DNA from: Pagrus major
Taxonomy: Eukaryota; Chordata; Actinopteri; Spariformes; Sparidae
Direction of reading: 5' to 3'
Length of the DNA: 64,000 nt
Assembly (NCBI RefSeq): GCF_040436345.1
Contig: NC_133234.1
Coordinates: forward strand, 13,532,446-13,596,445
This document shows, in pieces, positions 11,001 through 25,700 of the stretch (position 1 is the first letter of the stretch; each line of letters starts with the position of its first letter). Made by a program: the position numbers and the translations under genes. The notes beneath the pieces were generated by a model. The model saw only the letters and a list, made by a program, of their open reading frames with translations. It was not told the origin of the DNA and searched no databases.

Positions 11001-14000
11001 AGTGCAGAATGTTATCGTCTAAGTCAGGATGTACAGGAGCACACGTCTCATCAGTTAGAAATCTTAAACAAACTGACACACTGTTGATGTCACTTTTTTC
11101 ATTTATTTTAAGTTCATTTCAATGATTTTAAGCAATTTTAATGTCTCTGAAAAAGCATCTCATGACTGTTGACCAGTTGTTCATTCAAGCTGCTATGGAG
11201 ATTGGTTCACATTAGGTCGCATTGACATTCATACATTTTAAGTCTCAATAGTAGAAATATGTTCAATTATGACACTTTATTGATATGTTTCTATTTTTTC
11301 TTCAAAATATAAAAAGATAGATCATGAACATTCCATTGAAATATACTTTATACAGTTCTTGATGAGTTGTTCTTTGTGTTCCAACATTTCAAAAAAATAA
11401 AATCCGGCATACGTCACAACCAGATACTCCAGTGACCACCTCCTCCCCCCATTCACTCTCCTACTAAGACTGTAGTACAATGGACTAGTACCTAAGTCTG
11501 TTTTATACAATTTGATGGCATGTAAAATGAACACACATCTTTTATCTTTGGAATGCTTACGTGAATGCATGGTGTTAGTCTGTAATATTAGATACATGTA
11601 TGTGACCTCTGTAGTGTTTGTCACATAATTTCTAATTAAAATAAGATATATTAGAAAAATCTAGTCAGTATGATAGCACTTCCTCTAAAACAACTCTGGT
11701 CTTATCGCTTTGTAAAATAAAATATTTTTAGATTAGTGTGATTGCTAAGTCACTCTATGGAGAGCCATAAAGCCACTACACATGTGTTTGCAATCATCTG
11801 AACTGATGACAGAACATCTGCGTCTCAGGGAGCATACAGTAAGTGTCGATCAGTGGCATTCGTGGTGCAGATTGCATACAATGTCAATTAAAAAAAACAT
11901 ATTCAACATAAACAGACACATAAAGAACTTAAATGGAATATCATATATATCATATATAGTGGATGTGTCATCCAAGGACCACATAACACCTTCCAAACAC
12001 CTGGAGAGGACACGTCATTATATTGTTACAACACAAAGTAGCCAATGGTTTAACAGTGGCACCTACTTACCATGTAGACCATCTTTGTCATTTTGGTTAT
12101 GTGAGTGTTAAACAGGAAATCTTTAACATGTTGTAACAGATTGCAAACTTGAGAAAATAAAACAGACTTAGCACTCTCAACATTGTAACTCATTCTGTTC
12201 AACACGACTAAATCAAATGGCAGTATTATGCAATAGAAAAGGAAAGACATCTTTTTTTCAGCCTGGTTTTGGCAGAGCAGTCACAATGTAGAGAATGAAG
12301 AAATGGTAAACTCAACATTGAAAAATAAGAAAAGAAAAGAAAAGAAAAGTGACAGTACTTGGCCATGAAAACACAAACAGCTGGGTGAAGCACAAAGTTT
12401 TTGCAAGTGTGCACACCATTGCTCAAAGTTAACCTCTGAAATATTCATACACATTTTCGTGAGCCAGAGTTGCTTAATGCCTTCCGAAACAGGAACTGAA
12501 ATTGGGAGTTTTAAAAAGATACAGGACCAAAACAAAATCCCATGGACCATTTTTGCAAATAGACAGAAGTTCATGAACTTGTAATACCTTGAATAGCCTA
12601 TGTAGTCTCCATCACACAATTGAGCCTCTTATTCTGGTGGACCTCCAACTGCAATGTACTAGGAATGGACAGGACCATTCAGCTGCCTGAGCTGAGCCCT
12701 GAACCAGCAGGGCCGGAAACTCAATTTGAACACCAAACTAAGGTCGAGGTGCTTGGACAGCACTCAACAATGAGATGCTTTTTTTTTTTGCTTTTTTTTT
12801 TACATCAATCTCCCTTGGTGGACACTGGTATCTCTGATCCCCTCTTTCTCGCAACACTTAAAGTACTTCACTGACATCATTTTGGAAGCTCTGGGTCTCT
12901 TTGATTGGTGCTCATATGACTGCGTTGTGCGCTGTAATGAGCTGCCAACTAGCCAGCTGGATGACGATAACTCCATGGGTAATAACGGATGCAAAGACCT
13001 GACCATCTAAAAAAACGAAGACGAGCTACCTCTACACACTCATGCTGACACTGCGAGTGTGAGTAGTTTTCAGTTGCCTCTCGGAGGAAGACGTTTCTGC
13101 TCTACGACACGGCACAGTGTTCATAGTTATCAAGACTGGATTCATGACAAACAATGACAGGAGGCTAAGGGGATATGTCAAGACTCTGCTCTCCCTCGAG
13201 AGATTATCAAGTCATAATGCATGCGTTTTTTACACATCACTGTGAGGTGTTCACATTATCGTCGTCTATATACTAGAATTTATTATGTTAGAAAGAAAAT
13301 AGCAAAACACCTACATCCACACACACCATCGACACACCTGAGTCCTTTAAACCACACACAAACTTTGGAATGGCAGTTGGTTCCATGCAAACCTGAAATC
13401 TCTCTTGATTGTTCGCCAATATCGTATATTTCATAGTCTGTTATTGGTCTTTATTGGATAACCTGGACTTGTACTCCCATTTTTCCTACTTAGGACTAGT
13501 GGAACAGAACTGCCTATCCCAGCAAAATCCTGCCATGGGACAACCAAGGCCTTTACGAATCTCTTTAACACTGAGGCGTTGAAGATACTCTCGAGGTTCT
13601 CCGTTTGCCCTGCTACAATCATGTGACAACTCTTGTATTATTGCCAAAGAAAAAAAGCAAACTATGAGTACTAATCAAGCAGTCAAAGTTGTGGTATGGA
13701 GAGCCGTTGTTTTAGAACTGCTGCTGCTGTCGCTGCTGCTGCTACGGTAGTTGTGCAAATGATTCAAGGAGGAAAACATAGACTTTTAACAACAAACATC
13801 CTTTGCGCAAATGCTATAGTTTGGCAAAGTCTTTGACGATCACTGTTGATTGGATGGTTTGAAAATATACTGCTCGATGCATAACAAAGTAAAACTATGG
13901 CAGCGGTCGATAAACACTGGAATGAGGAATGTAGGGCAGTAGTAGCAGAGAGATTTCATCAAACAAAACATAGTTCAGGGTGTACTTTGCAAACATACAT

Positions 14001-17000
14001 GTTTCAATATTCACATTTTTTTTACTTGTCAAAACAAAATATAGCTCTTCTCTTTCATTATAATCTTTTTTAAAACATTAATTGCATATAACATTTTTTT
14101 AATTCATTTTATATATACTTTTTTTGTATCTCTAGCACCCTTGTCTTCAACTAAGGGCTTGCAGAAAAGACAGTCATGCAAAGTAGTCATGCTGGTAAAC
14201 AAAGTTACAAAAATGCATTATCTTTTTTTTTTCTCATTTGTTTATCTCAGCGTCCATCCTTTGTCATCCCCGCATCTTTATAGGCAAGAGTCTGTCATTG
14301 CTCATTGTCTTTCAGAGGAACATTTTCTCTTTGCTTGTGGGGAAAACGACTTCACCCACTCACACGTGACAAAATATTCACTTCCCATCCTTTCCCCAGG
14401 ACTTTGACTCCATTTCATGATGCCAAATTTTCTTTTAACATTTGCATCTGATTTTTTTTTTTCTTTCTTCCATTCTGGACCTTTCCTGCACATAAACTTC
14501 CTCCTAAGCCATGGATAGTTGATTTGTTTATCAAAATATAGATTTGTTCTCTTTGTACACTTCCACATTTGCTCCACTCTTGGTCCATTCTTCTCATTTT
14601 CCCCTTTGCCAAAGGCTCTGTTGGTGGGCCATCCTTATCTTGACGTCGACTTGCCTGTGAAGCAGTCGTTGGCAGCAAGAGGGACAAGAGAGAGATGGGG
14701 CAGTAGTCATCTGGAAATTCTTGTGCCTAATTGGCAGTGTCGGCCTTTGTGTTACGGGGAACGTTTATCTGATTGGTCCCTTTCAAAATGGATAGGTTGA
14801 CATGATAGGTTCATGTGATGTAAAAAGTGTTCTAGTGGTAGGAATGTTCTTTACATTGTAATTAGGCCAATATCTTTCGATATTGAAGAAAGACAATTGT
14901 CTCTAGGACTTAAGTTTTGTCTCCTTTTGGCAGTCTTTTGCTCCTCATGACCGAGCTCTGTGTCAGTCAGACATGGGGAAAATACTTAATATTTAATATT
15001 TAAATGTGCATATAGTGATGGGATGCTAGTGGCAGTTAAAGTTCTTTTAGATGAATGACTTTGTACCAAACAGATGCAACGGCCAGTGCGAGGTTGAGTA
15101 CAAACCTCATCCTAAAAGTTCTCTTAATCTACTGTACATTACAGGAGGTCACTTAGCAAGTGCTTGCTACAGGACCTTTGGTATCCCACATGGATTTCTG
15201 GGCAAGCCCATGGCAGTACTTGAGTACATGAGAGATAAAGAGAAGTCTTTTTCCACCATTTTCTTATGGTGAATGTTTCAGGTGACTCTAAATGAACAGT
15301 AAGTGCTATACATGACCAGTTTGAGCTGATGCTACATGTGCTTCATTTGTTTAACTTCATACTTAGTGCTGTTTTTGTTTTCTCAGTACTTGTTAAGAGG
15401 GCAGTGTTTCAGTCTGATAGAAGTGAATGGAAGACATAGGTTCAGTGGCAAAGATGCTATACAAGTGCTAAACTTCAATGAAGGATTATAGTATGGGTGT
15501 TGTTTAATACTCTGCATTTGTGATCGATTTCATATGCACTTTATTTAGTGCATCTTTTTTGGGGGGCAGTGTTTTAATGAGTAAGACCAATCCTTTGTCT
15601 CTCATGTACAGTGCTCTCTATTTTTTTCTTCACTTGAAAGGAACCCAAGAGGAAAATGACATCTAAAGATCCTTTGAATGCATAAATTCCTCTCTCTTTG
15701 AACTGTTGATGGATTAAGTCATGTTATTTCCCAGCCAACAAATGCTACAATATGTTAGCAGAGATGCTACATTGTTCATTCAGTCCTTTGTGAAGACAAG
15801 TGTTCTTTTTTTTTTTTTTTCCCGGAAACTTGTGAAGTTGCTCAGTTGTTCAGCACTGTAGATGGTACTGAGTTGGTCATCATACAAGATGGTGAGTATA
15901 ATGTTGTCAAAGATATGTCATCTGGAATGTGTAATCAGGAGTCCTTTTCGCTCCCAAAGTGTGACAGTGCAATGCTCAGTCAGTTTGCCGAAAAAAAGGA
16001 AAAAAAGGAAAAAAATGTCAGTCAGAAAGTTGTCGAAAAATGTGGTCGGAGTTCCAAGAGGCTGCTTTGGTAACAACGTGAGGAGCAGACCATAAGATTT
16101 TTTAATTCGTGATTAACCTCTGGTCTCTCTCTTGTCACCCCAAAGATCTCCTTAAAACTGTCCATCCGTGTCACACCCGTCGCTTACGTGGCTCCCGCTG
16201 CAAATTTGTGTTTACCGCTTACAGACTCCTCATTAGAGAGAAGGCGAATGCTAGAAACTTAACACTGTGAAGACAAGAACAGAAAGCCATTAATGTTAAG
16301 CTCATAGAAAATCAAAATACAGTATTTTGTAAGAAATCATGTTCAGTGAAATTGAAACTTGTAACATTACAATTGTTTCTAGATTGGTTTATAAAAGTAG
16401 TAGTGCTCAACTAATACAAACCAATCATGGTCATAAATTAATGATTTCTCTTGTTCTCATATTTGGAGTTTGCCAATTACATTTCCAAAACACGGATCCA
16501 CGGTGTTACTAACAGTATATACAATAGGGAAGTAATCAGGGATTACCATTACCTGTAAACTTCTGGGTAACTGTGCATGTCAGAATAAAGTGCACACATT
16601 TAAACTGTAATGACAAAGCTAGTACAGCTACAGAAACAGCCTATCTCCAACATACAGACAAAGAGCTGGCACACAAGTTAGTCTTGAACAACACAATCAA
16701 GAAATGGTGACAATAAAACTGGTGGCTGACAATATTGGAGAAACAAACAACAGACTGAATGAAACAAACTGCCAGCCAACTGACCAGCACCAAGCTCTCC
16801 ACTCTGCCAACTCTCAACAAGCATGGCCACCATCTCTACAGGAGTGAATTATGTACAGAGCATTTCAAAGAGAACAATATTCGCTGATAGGGAGATGATG
16901 ACCAGTTATTCACTAATGTGTGTGTGTGTAATTGTCAGTGTGTGTGTGTGTGTGTGCAACAATTTCTTTTGAATGATATGTACACTTCATGAAAAAACAC

Positions 17001-20000
17001 ATTTTTTGACAGATGGACACATACAAACATACTCAATGCTATTCATGGCAGTTTTCACATGTAAAAGAGGAATTTTTGTACTTTGTTAATTAAATAGTGG
17101 AATAATACATTGACTAGTACCATCTCAGGAGGCTTAACCCCCAACTTAAGCAATGCGTCATGAAAACACAGGCGTGAATTCAAGGAGATGTTTGTCAACA
17201 ACAGTAGGTTGAATATTTTTTAATTCTTTGCCTACTGTAATGACAAACAATTCCTGTATCACATGTGCTGGCATCATGTATTATTCACTGGGAGGTTAAA
17301 CACTTCTGTTGTGGTCTCACCAGCAAACATCAACCCAGTACAAACATTATCCTTTATTGCAGCCGCATTAGCTCTTCCCGTCTGCTCTTCTTTCCCCTCT
17401 TCCTCTGCCATTTTCCACTTTATAGTTGCAGTTTTCTCCAGAGAAAAGCTGTTATCAAGACACAGTTCATATTTTCTAAAGACCAGTTGTATGTTAAATG
17501 TTAGGATTTTAGTTAAATGACACAAAAAGCCCTCATCCATCCTAAATTATGAGGAAGAATCAGCACCTATTAATCCAACCCACCAAGCATAGACTTTGTA
17601 ATCGTATTAAAATAGTATTTATGTCCACGCATAAATAATTTAATGGAGTCTTAGTGCCAGATTTATAAATTCCTGTATATGCCCTCTTCTGTGTTACACT
17701 TAGGTGTTCACAAAATCCTGCACATCTACACAAATCTAGAAGACATGATCTGTTATTTGATACTAACACATCGTGTTTGTTTGGACATAAAACAGACATT
17801 TTCTGTCTTTCTGTCTGTCTTGTTCTGGCAACAGCAACATCCTGAAACAGTGCCAAAGCAGCCTTTGTGTTGTTACAACATTATTTTGGCTGCTGGAATT
17901 GTAAATCACAACAGCTTAGTGATTGATGATACTACAGTAGTACGTCAAAGTTATGATCAAATAATGCAATACATCTGGGTCCATTTGATCATTTTGCTAC
18001 AAGAGGATTGATAGCTGTTTTACCTCAGTGTGCTCAACATTACAATATTTTTGCTCCATAATAGTCCATAATAATTATATAGCACTGATTAAGTGGACAT
18101 TACAAGCTAGGTTAAACATCTTCTTAACATCATACAACAACATATTATGCACCATATTAAGACACACAAAGAGGTTTAACTGGTGTCAATCTTCTCATTG
18201 CACAATTCAAATTTTATCAAGCAACACCCTCGCCTCCCCTTCCTCTAACATATTAAAAGGCCGTACTTACAGAACAACAGTATTTAGTATTGCCATCCTC
18301 ACCAAATCTAAATATAATACTGTAACAATCACTGCAAGTCTTTTTTTCCCCTCAAAGCTGTACATGTACCATACATGCCTTTCAGGATACATTAGCAACA
18401 ACCATTGAAATATTTACATGTAATGTACATTTATATTTAATGTATGTTCAGTAGAATACAGTGTATTTACTAGGACTAGACGCAGAACCAAGAATGCACT
18501 CATAATTTTTCAGCTGTCATTACAGCTGAATTAATAATTGTATGCTTTAAATATAACCAGGCCATGTGCTAATGGTACAGTAAAATAACAAATATACACA
18601 CATATATGTACATATAATATGAAAGCCAGGTTCTGCCACTAAGTGGTGTGCTTAGGTTAGCTTGGCGCTGCATTGATTAAGTTGCAGTATGAAACCATGA
18701 ACCTTTCTGATGACAAACATATTAAACCATTCAACTCTGTTAGAATCATGTGCTATGAGACCTTCTGCCCCACACTCACAAAGTATACATAGATATATCA
18801 ATTTCATATGACTTTAATGTATTCACATGTGTAGATACAGATATGTACATATTCAATAATAACCACTGACTTATTAAGCATTGCTTCGAAGGTTTAGCTA
18901 GTTAAATCTAGCTAGTTTGCATGAACTCCTAAATTGACATCAGAGCCTACAGGGGCCTCATAGAGGCACTTACAACATCTGCCTGTTCTGTTTACTTAAA
19001 CAATGTTTACATCGGAGTGTCCTAGGTGATTTGCATTGGCCACAACTATGTGACGTGATTCTTTAAACTCAAAAGAACCACAGTTATGACATTCTTCAGA
19101 TCAATTTTTCGATACAGTAGAAAAGCAAATATACACAAACTACTTCTAAAATTATAAATGTTGAAATCTAATTGGTGATGTGTGAGATTATGTTATTCCT
19201 CTCACCCACCAGTCAATTGTAGCATTAAATAAAAACATCCCATTGCAGATATATGGGATGGATGGACATTCTCCTCAACTGTAACAAAAAAATGTACATT
19301 CCAAAAAAGTGGCATACCAGTATAATGCTAAGTATCTGCAAACATCCACATTGTGGAGTCATTTAAAGATTATATGGTATGCATGTGCGCTTTGAAAGTT
19401 TTAATGAGGTTTTGTGCGCTGATGTGGAGTAAGATTAGCTTTGAGTATTGAAACAAGGCCAATCTAAGTGTGTCATTGTACACGTTCTCATAAATTGTTC
19501 TGCAAGTTAAATCAATTTAAAAACAATACTATCCCAGAGTTAACCTACCTTCCCTAAGTTCAAGTCCACATTATACATTAAGGAGCTGCTGTCAAAATGC
19601 TTGGATTCACTGGAGAAACAAAGCTCTGCATGCTGTTTCAAATATTTTCAGACAACATTAAATTATTGTATTTTTTTTTTTTTTTTTGACATCATCATAT
19701 TGGTGAAATGTAACAATTTTGAGTATAAGCACGACTATTAGTAACTTCAGTCTGAAAATATGTGCAATGGCTGTCAAAAACCCGTATCAGATGAAGCCAG
19801 GCAAGCGTTACATCTTGCATTGACTATAAGGTAGGATCTATTCTAAATGAGACTTTTACAAACCTGTCAAACTCTGGTCAACATCAGATTTAAAAAAGAA
19901 ATGTGTTAAAGTGATGTCATAGCTTTCATCTTCAATCATAATACTGCATATCTAAGGTCTCAACGTTTAGGGATCTGGAAGCACATTGATTTTTAGACAA

Positions 20001-22700
20001 AATGGCAGTCAGGACCATAGATATTGACAGTAACATTATCAGGACCTGACATTTTTTAACAAGTATGCAAATACTCTCCCTTTACACCTGCAAAAATTGT
20101 TGGTTCTAAAGCACTTACAGTTTTTCCTGGTGATTTCAGTCTTACTACAACTCTTTTTGTTAATTAACTCAATTACAGTTAAACAGAACATTGTTTCTTC
20201 TTGATAAATGTTATCTCAGACAATCAGTGGTACAGAAAAGTCATTCCTTACAATGAAATACACATTACCAGTACAAGTGAAGAAAATGTAAAACTGTTAC
20301 AAAACTGAAACAATTAAAAATGTCAGCCACAACGTCAACAAATCTGAAGGACCAGTAAGACCACACTGACTTGAAATGAAACAACACAAATGGCTCATGT
20401 CATCATGATAGTTTTCTACTCTTCTGGAACAGCTAGGCTAAATTAAACATAGTAATTAAACTGCCTACCAAGTCTGTGCATTTTAAGATTAAAAATAGAT
20501 CTGCATATTTACATATGTATGTGCACAGCATCTTTTCCAGCAAAATAATATTGCATGTTTATTGCATATGTGAATGTGTTATTCATTTAAAATCTTTTTT
20601 GCTCAACCAATAACATTTTATTTTTTTAATGTGAGGATGACAATCTGAGCAACAAAATTGTCTACCAAGAGATTGCTTATATAGAATTATTGAGGGAAAC
20701 TGTATATTTTAACCATTGTCACATTTTTTAAAGATTAACCAACAGATTGCATTTTGTCATTTGGATATTTTTCTAAAACTGTTTTTCATTTAAACCAAAA
20801 AAAAAAAAAAAATGAAGAAAATATATTAAAACAAACATCAAAAGTGAAGAAGAAGCAAAACAAATATTTAGAAAAGCTTATCATTGTTTGTTTGACTGGG
20901 TCGTCTCACATGTTCAATCAATTTATTTGTTGTAATATAGACCGTGTTGTATGCCAACGTGCAAGCTTTAAAGGTTAGTAAATTTACACTGACTGTTAGT
21001 AAAGTGCATTTGTTTTAACAGTGTAATCAATTATGTAGTCATTCATATCTGACCTCACAGGCTTTTTTGTACTTAGTTTATCGTTATTTTTAAGTAACAT
21101 TCTAGATATATTTTGTTTAGATTTCTTTGAAAAATTGCAGGCCTACAAGTATATATTTAATTTACATAACTGTCCAGAGAAGCATTTTTTCAAAGTTTTA
21201 CTAAGTCGTTTACGATTGGTAAATAAAAATCAACTGAGAATGCGAAGCACTAAATTGCGCTCCTTTTCCAAAGACTGTTTGGGAAACAAAACACAGTTAG
21301 CATGTTGCTAGCCAGGCAGCTATACTTGTGAGTTGAACAATGTTAACAATTTCCCATAGTTTCAAATGCTATATACACACTACATGTGGTACTGTGGAAT
21401 CAACTGGGTTGACAAAGTCTATGTGCCAGAGTGACACTCCAACATTATATGACATGAGGTCATTCGGTGTTGCTTACAGCCAGCATTGCTATGAGCAAGC
21501 TAGCTTGTTTGAAAACTAATGCACTTAAATATTTATGGATATATAAAAAAAACTTCAGCTTACTGTTCACCAACTGACTGAAAACACCTTGAATGCTCAA
21601 GTTCCTAGGCATTATATAACATTTTGTCGGACCCACAACCATTGGTGTGATCTATTGGCTAAGGCCAATAGTAAGTTACAAGCATATGCTAGTTTAGCTT
21701 AGCTACCTTTATCGATGACATGATTCCTGTCTTGGACACTGCAATGGCAGTGGTCTCCAATTCACTCCAACTAACCTTATCCTGCCCATTACGATTGTTA
21801 TAATTGCATATGAGATGGTAAGGATAAGTATATATTAATGTATTAGACAACATGCTTGTAACTGTCAAAGAAAAGTGACTGAATCGACCTTTACACCTGT
21901 ACACTGTAAGATAACAATTTCATACATGCGGCCCTAACAGCTTTGTAATAAAACAAACTTCAATTTGTAAAAGTCGTGTCAGGCTGCACAATTTGAGATA
22001 GCTCTTCTGGTACAATACTTTTAATTTATTCAGTATCTTTTATTCAAGCTAAGGTTTTTGTTTTATTTTTTTGTTTCACATTTGACATCGCTTAGCTTTG
22101 CTGTGTAAACTATCAACATAAAGTGTCCAATGATGTCACAATGGTAAGATACAAAATTAAGTGTTAACACTGAGACTTAAAGAAGCCGAGTCTGTTTTCT
22201 TCAGAGAGAAGTAACAAAATGATGTCTACACTGTACATACATCAATATTCACAAACGACAGAAAGTAGAAACCTATTCAACATCAATATAATCTATAAAT
22301 GTATTTTTGTCTTTGGCTAAATGAACTGACGTATCTGGTTTCATGGTCATTTCTCTGGACAGTGTTGTGAGCTCGGTTTTGTTTGGTCCAGAACATTTAA
22401 AAATGGATGTACATCTACACACTTAATTCTAAGTTTTAAAATGTAACTGTGCACATGTTTTCATTATAATTTTTTAACCTCTCACATTATTTCATTTACT
22501 AACTAATCCAAATATTTAATTTTACACTTCTAATAATTTAAATTAACTTTGTATCTTTAAAGCTAGAATTTTTACTTGACCCCATCAGCTAACCTGATGC
22601 ATGCATCATAAACAATTAGATTCAAAAGACAAGAGGTCATTCTTTCTACATTCAAGTTCATTTTATGTTATTGCTATTGTTTTTGCTCAGTGTACGATCC
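8051..22700. other. AT-rich intergenic DNA, no gene recognised
   Basis: I see no known protein, tRNA or rRNA. Minor features are an (AAAAG)n tract near 12330-12350, a short CTG cluster at 13721-13743, a GT repeat at 16917-16956 and T/A runs near 15808, 19671 and 20800. The frame at 18028-18408 (126 codons, plus) has no recognisable domain and AT-driven composition. Part of the right side could be kcnc3 3' UTR. Confidence 0.5.
16917..16956. repeat. (GT)n microsatellite, interrupted
   Basis: Two GT runs are separated by AATTGTCA. Confidence 0.9.
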
Positions 22701-25700
22701 AAATGGAGGCTTCAGTGTGATTAGTCCATAGCTAATCCACTGCATCTCTTATCATCCAATCATGAACATCCTTTCTTCTACAAAATGGAGGGGATGGGGG
22801 AACGACAGCGGCGCAGTGGTCCTGGGGCCTCATAGGTTTCAAAGGGTGGGCTAGTGATAGGAGCGAGCCGCAGTGATGACCCAGCCATTCCCGATATGTT
22901 ATTGAGACTGCGAGATTTCTCGTAGCCAGTTGCTTTAAGAATATAATTTTAACCATCAATCGATTATATTAATGTTATTGTTTTGATATATTATGCAAAT
23001 AAAAGAAAAGAAAATCATAGTTGAAATGTTTTGGCATGTTATGACATTTTTTTTTTTCATTTTCAGGTGATTTATTATGAAGGTTACATAGAATTGAAAC
23101 ATGAACATGAGGTTTAAGATGTTAAGAAGAAATCGAAATGAAGAGAGAAAAAAATGAAGGATAACAAATTGAAAAAGTTACCAAATCATAAAGACATATA
23201 AAGGACAGACGGAGACAGACACAGACAAGACAGACAGGACAAAACAAGAAAATGCGAGTTATGATATGTATTTTTTTTATATAAAACAGAAAAATAAAAG
23301 ATTCTTAGATATTCAGAAATGTAACACCTGTCGTAAGCCCATTGAATAAAGCACTCAACATTTTATCATGTGAAGCGTAATGTGCAATGTTCAGGTGCTT
23401 CAGACAAGTGTTTGGCCAAAACTATACATTTTTACACAATTATACAGTAGTAGATACTCAGTAATCACTGATACAGTGTAGGAGTTGACCCATTGAAGTT
23501 TTAGGGTGAAAAAGCTTCAAAATATACCACTAATATAGTGATGTAGAACAATTGATTGCATCACATTATGCTCATAAACAGTCAACATAATATTTTGGTT
23601 CCTGTAAACTTCAAATGGTCAACACAAAAAGTCCTCCCTGCAACATTTTAAACCGTTCCTATCCCCCGGTAATCGCATCCTGTAATGGAGATCAGTCCAC
23701 ATTTTGTTTACAGTGGGAAAGAATACATGGCAAAAAAGCAAGATATATTGACAAAGTCCACAAGAGACTCTGAAGTATATAATGCAAGGTGCTTGCACCA
23801 CTGAAGGTATGCATAACCAATCTATCTATGAAGTAACAAATTGGCCTTTGTGTCCTTTCCCACTGTATTATCGGTGTGTAACAAAGCATGCAGACGTTGG
23901 ATTCCCCCTGTAGGAAGCAGCCACAGAGAAGGTAGTGCTGTGCTGACAGAGTGTTGTTGCATCAAGTGAAGTGAAACACCATTGGTAGGTAGCAGTTAAT
24001 CTGCCCTAACAATGGCGGACCCATGATGGGTGGAGTTTAACAGTTTTGTAGGAATGTTTTACATTAGCCGAAATTTTAAGGTAATGCAACAAAACTACTG
24101 CTAACAGAGTTAAAAATGACCAAGGTAAAATTGTATGTTTTTGTGAAACTCCAACCATCACAAGGCCACAGTCAGACAACAAAGAACACCCATTGGTACA
24201 GTATGACGCCCTTTGTGCCTTCCTGTTAAGATGGAAAAATACGGAATAACTCCACCACTCTGTCGTACGCATCAATTGAGCCAACCATAAATAAAAGTCC
24301 TTTTTTATTCTGACTCGCTCAGGGGCATTAGTTGGATGGCAACTCGGTAAAATATTGATGATGCTTTCTAAGGCAACATCTCACACAAAGATTTCGGGCT
24401 AGCTGTCTGGCGAATCTGTTGTGTTTCTTCATTCTCAAGTTCAGTTTCAAAAGTATTTTGCTCAAATCAAACCAATCAAGACACATTTTTAGGTTGTATC
24501 AAATGGCAGCAATATTTGAAATTATTTGAATACAACGGAATGGATGAAAAAAAAAAACCTGATTGCAGTCTGCAACAATGCTTGCTATGGAAAGCAGACA
24601 AAAGATTGCTTAAAGCGAGAGGTGGCTATCGTTAATCTTAGTCTATCATTATCCAATAAACTCTTCACCTGACCAAACTGAATAGCTAATTAACATTATA
24701 ATCTTAATATTTTCATGAAATCAAACCCTGTTTTTGACACTTAGTTGTCAGGATTTTTTTCTCAATAGCCATTAAATTTGTTTATATTCAGTGATTACCT
24801 CTCTATATAGTATTTTCCATTATTAGTGGCGGACTCCGCCATCACCGTGCTGGATTCAGCAGGATACAACTTAAATTCATATAAATTACTTTTTATTAAA
24901 TGTGCAACTGGCATAAACCAAAAAGCTAATGTGTCATATAATTTCATTCAGTAGTTATAGTGAAGCTTTTATGAAATGGATCCTGTTTCTGTTCAAGTAA
25001 GTTAAACTGTGAAATTAGTAGTACTGTATATTAATTCAACTGCATTGGTCCCAACAGCACGTATGAGAATGCACTGATATTATGCTACAAGTTGTATTTA
25101 GGTAAATATTACTTGACTGCTTTACTTGGGTGCTATGTCTGACTAACAATGACGAATGCCCTACAGATTTTTGAAGTACGCATTATACCAGTTCACAAGG
25201 GCAATGTTGGGAAGCCCATATATGAATTTAGAATAAAAGGTTTTGATTCTGCTGGGAAATTCCACCGGATCTAATCCTGGTGAAAAAATCAGCATGCAGC
25301 ATGCAAAGAGAGAAGAGAAAGAATGAGAGGAAGAAAACACACTCTTCGTTGGCTCATTTGCGTTGAACAAGTGTCCCTTAGTCTGAAATAAGAGGATTTT
25401 AAACACTTGTCAAGTGTGATACAAGTAAAAAAAAAAATTTGATTGAATGAAGGTGAAACTGATGAAGAATAACGTAAAAAGGGTAGTTAAGTAGTTCTGA
25501 TGATTTTATGTAAGTTGTCGGTTTTCTGGCTGTTTTGCAACCAAAAGCTGATCGGCACATTAGTTTGGTTTGCTGCTGTATAAAAGTATTGCGTGGTAAA
25601 GTTCAAGACAAGGAACGGTTTCACAAATTAAAATAAAACATGCTTATAATGTTAATCATGTCTCAGCCACTGCAGTCTGTCACGGTCTGCTAGCTACCTC

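Noticed and set aside
13721..13743. CTG repeat as an expandable disease-type repeat
   Set aside because: Only about seven interrupted units, in intergenic DNA.
18028..18408. 126-codon plus-strand frame in intergenic DNA
   Set aside because: No recognisable motif, AT-driven residues, no splice or start evidence.
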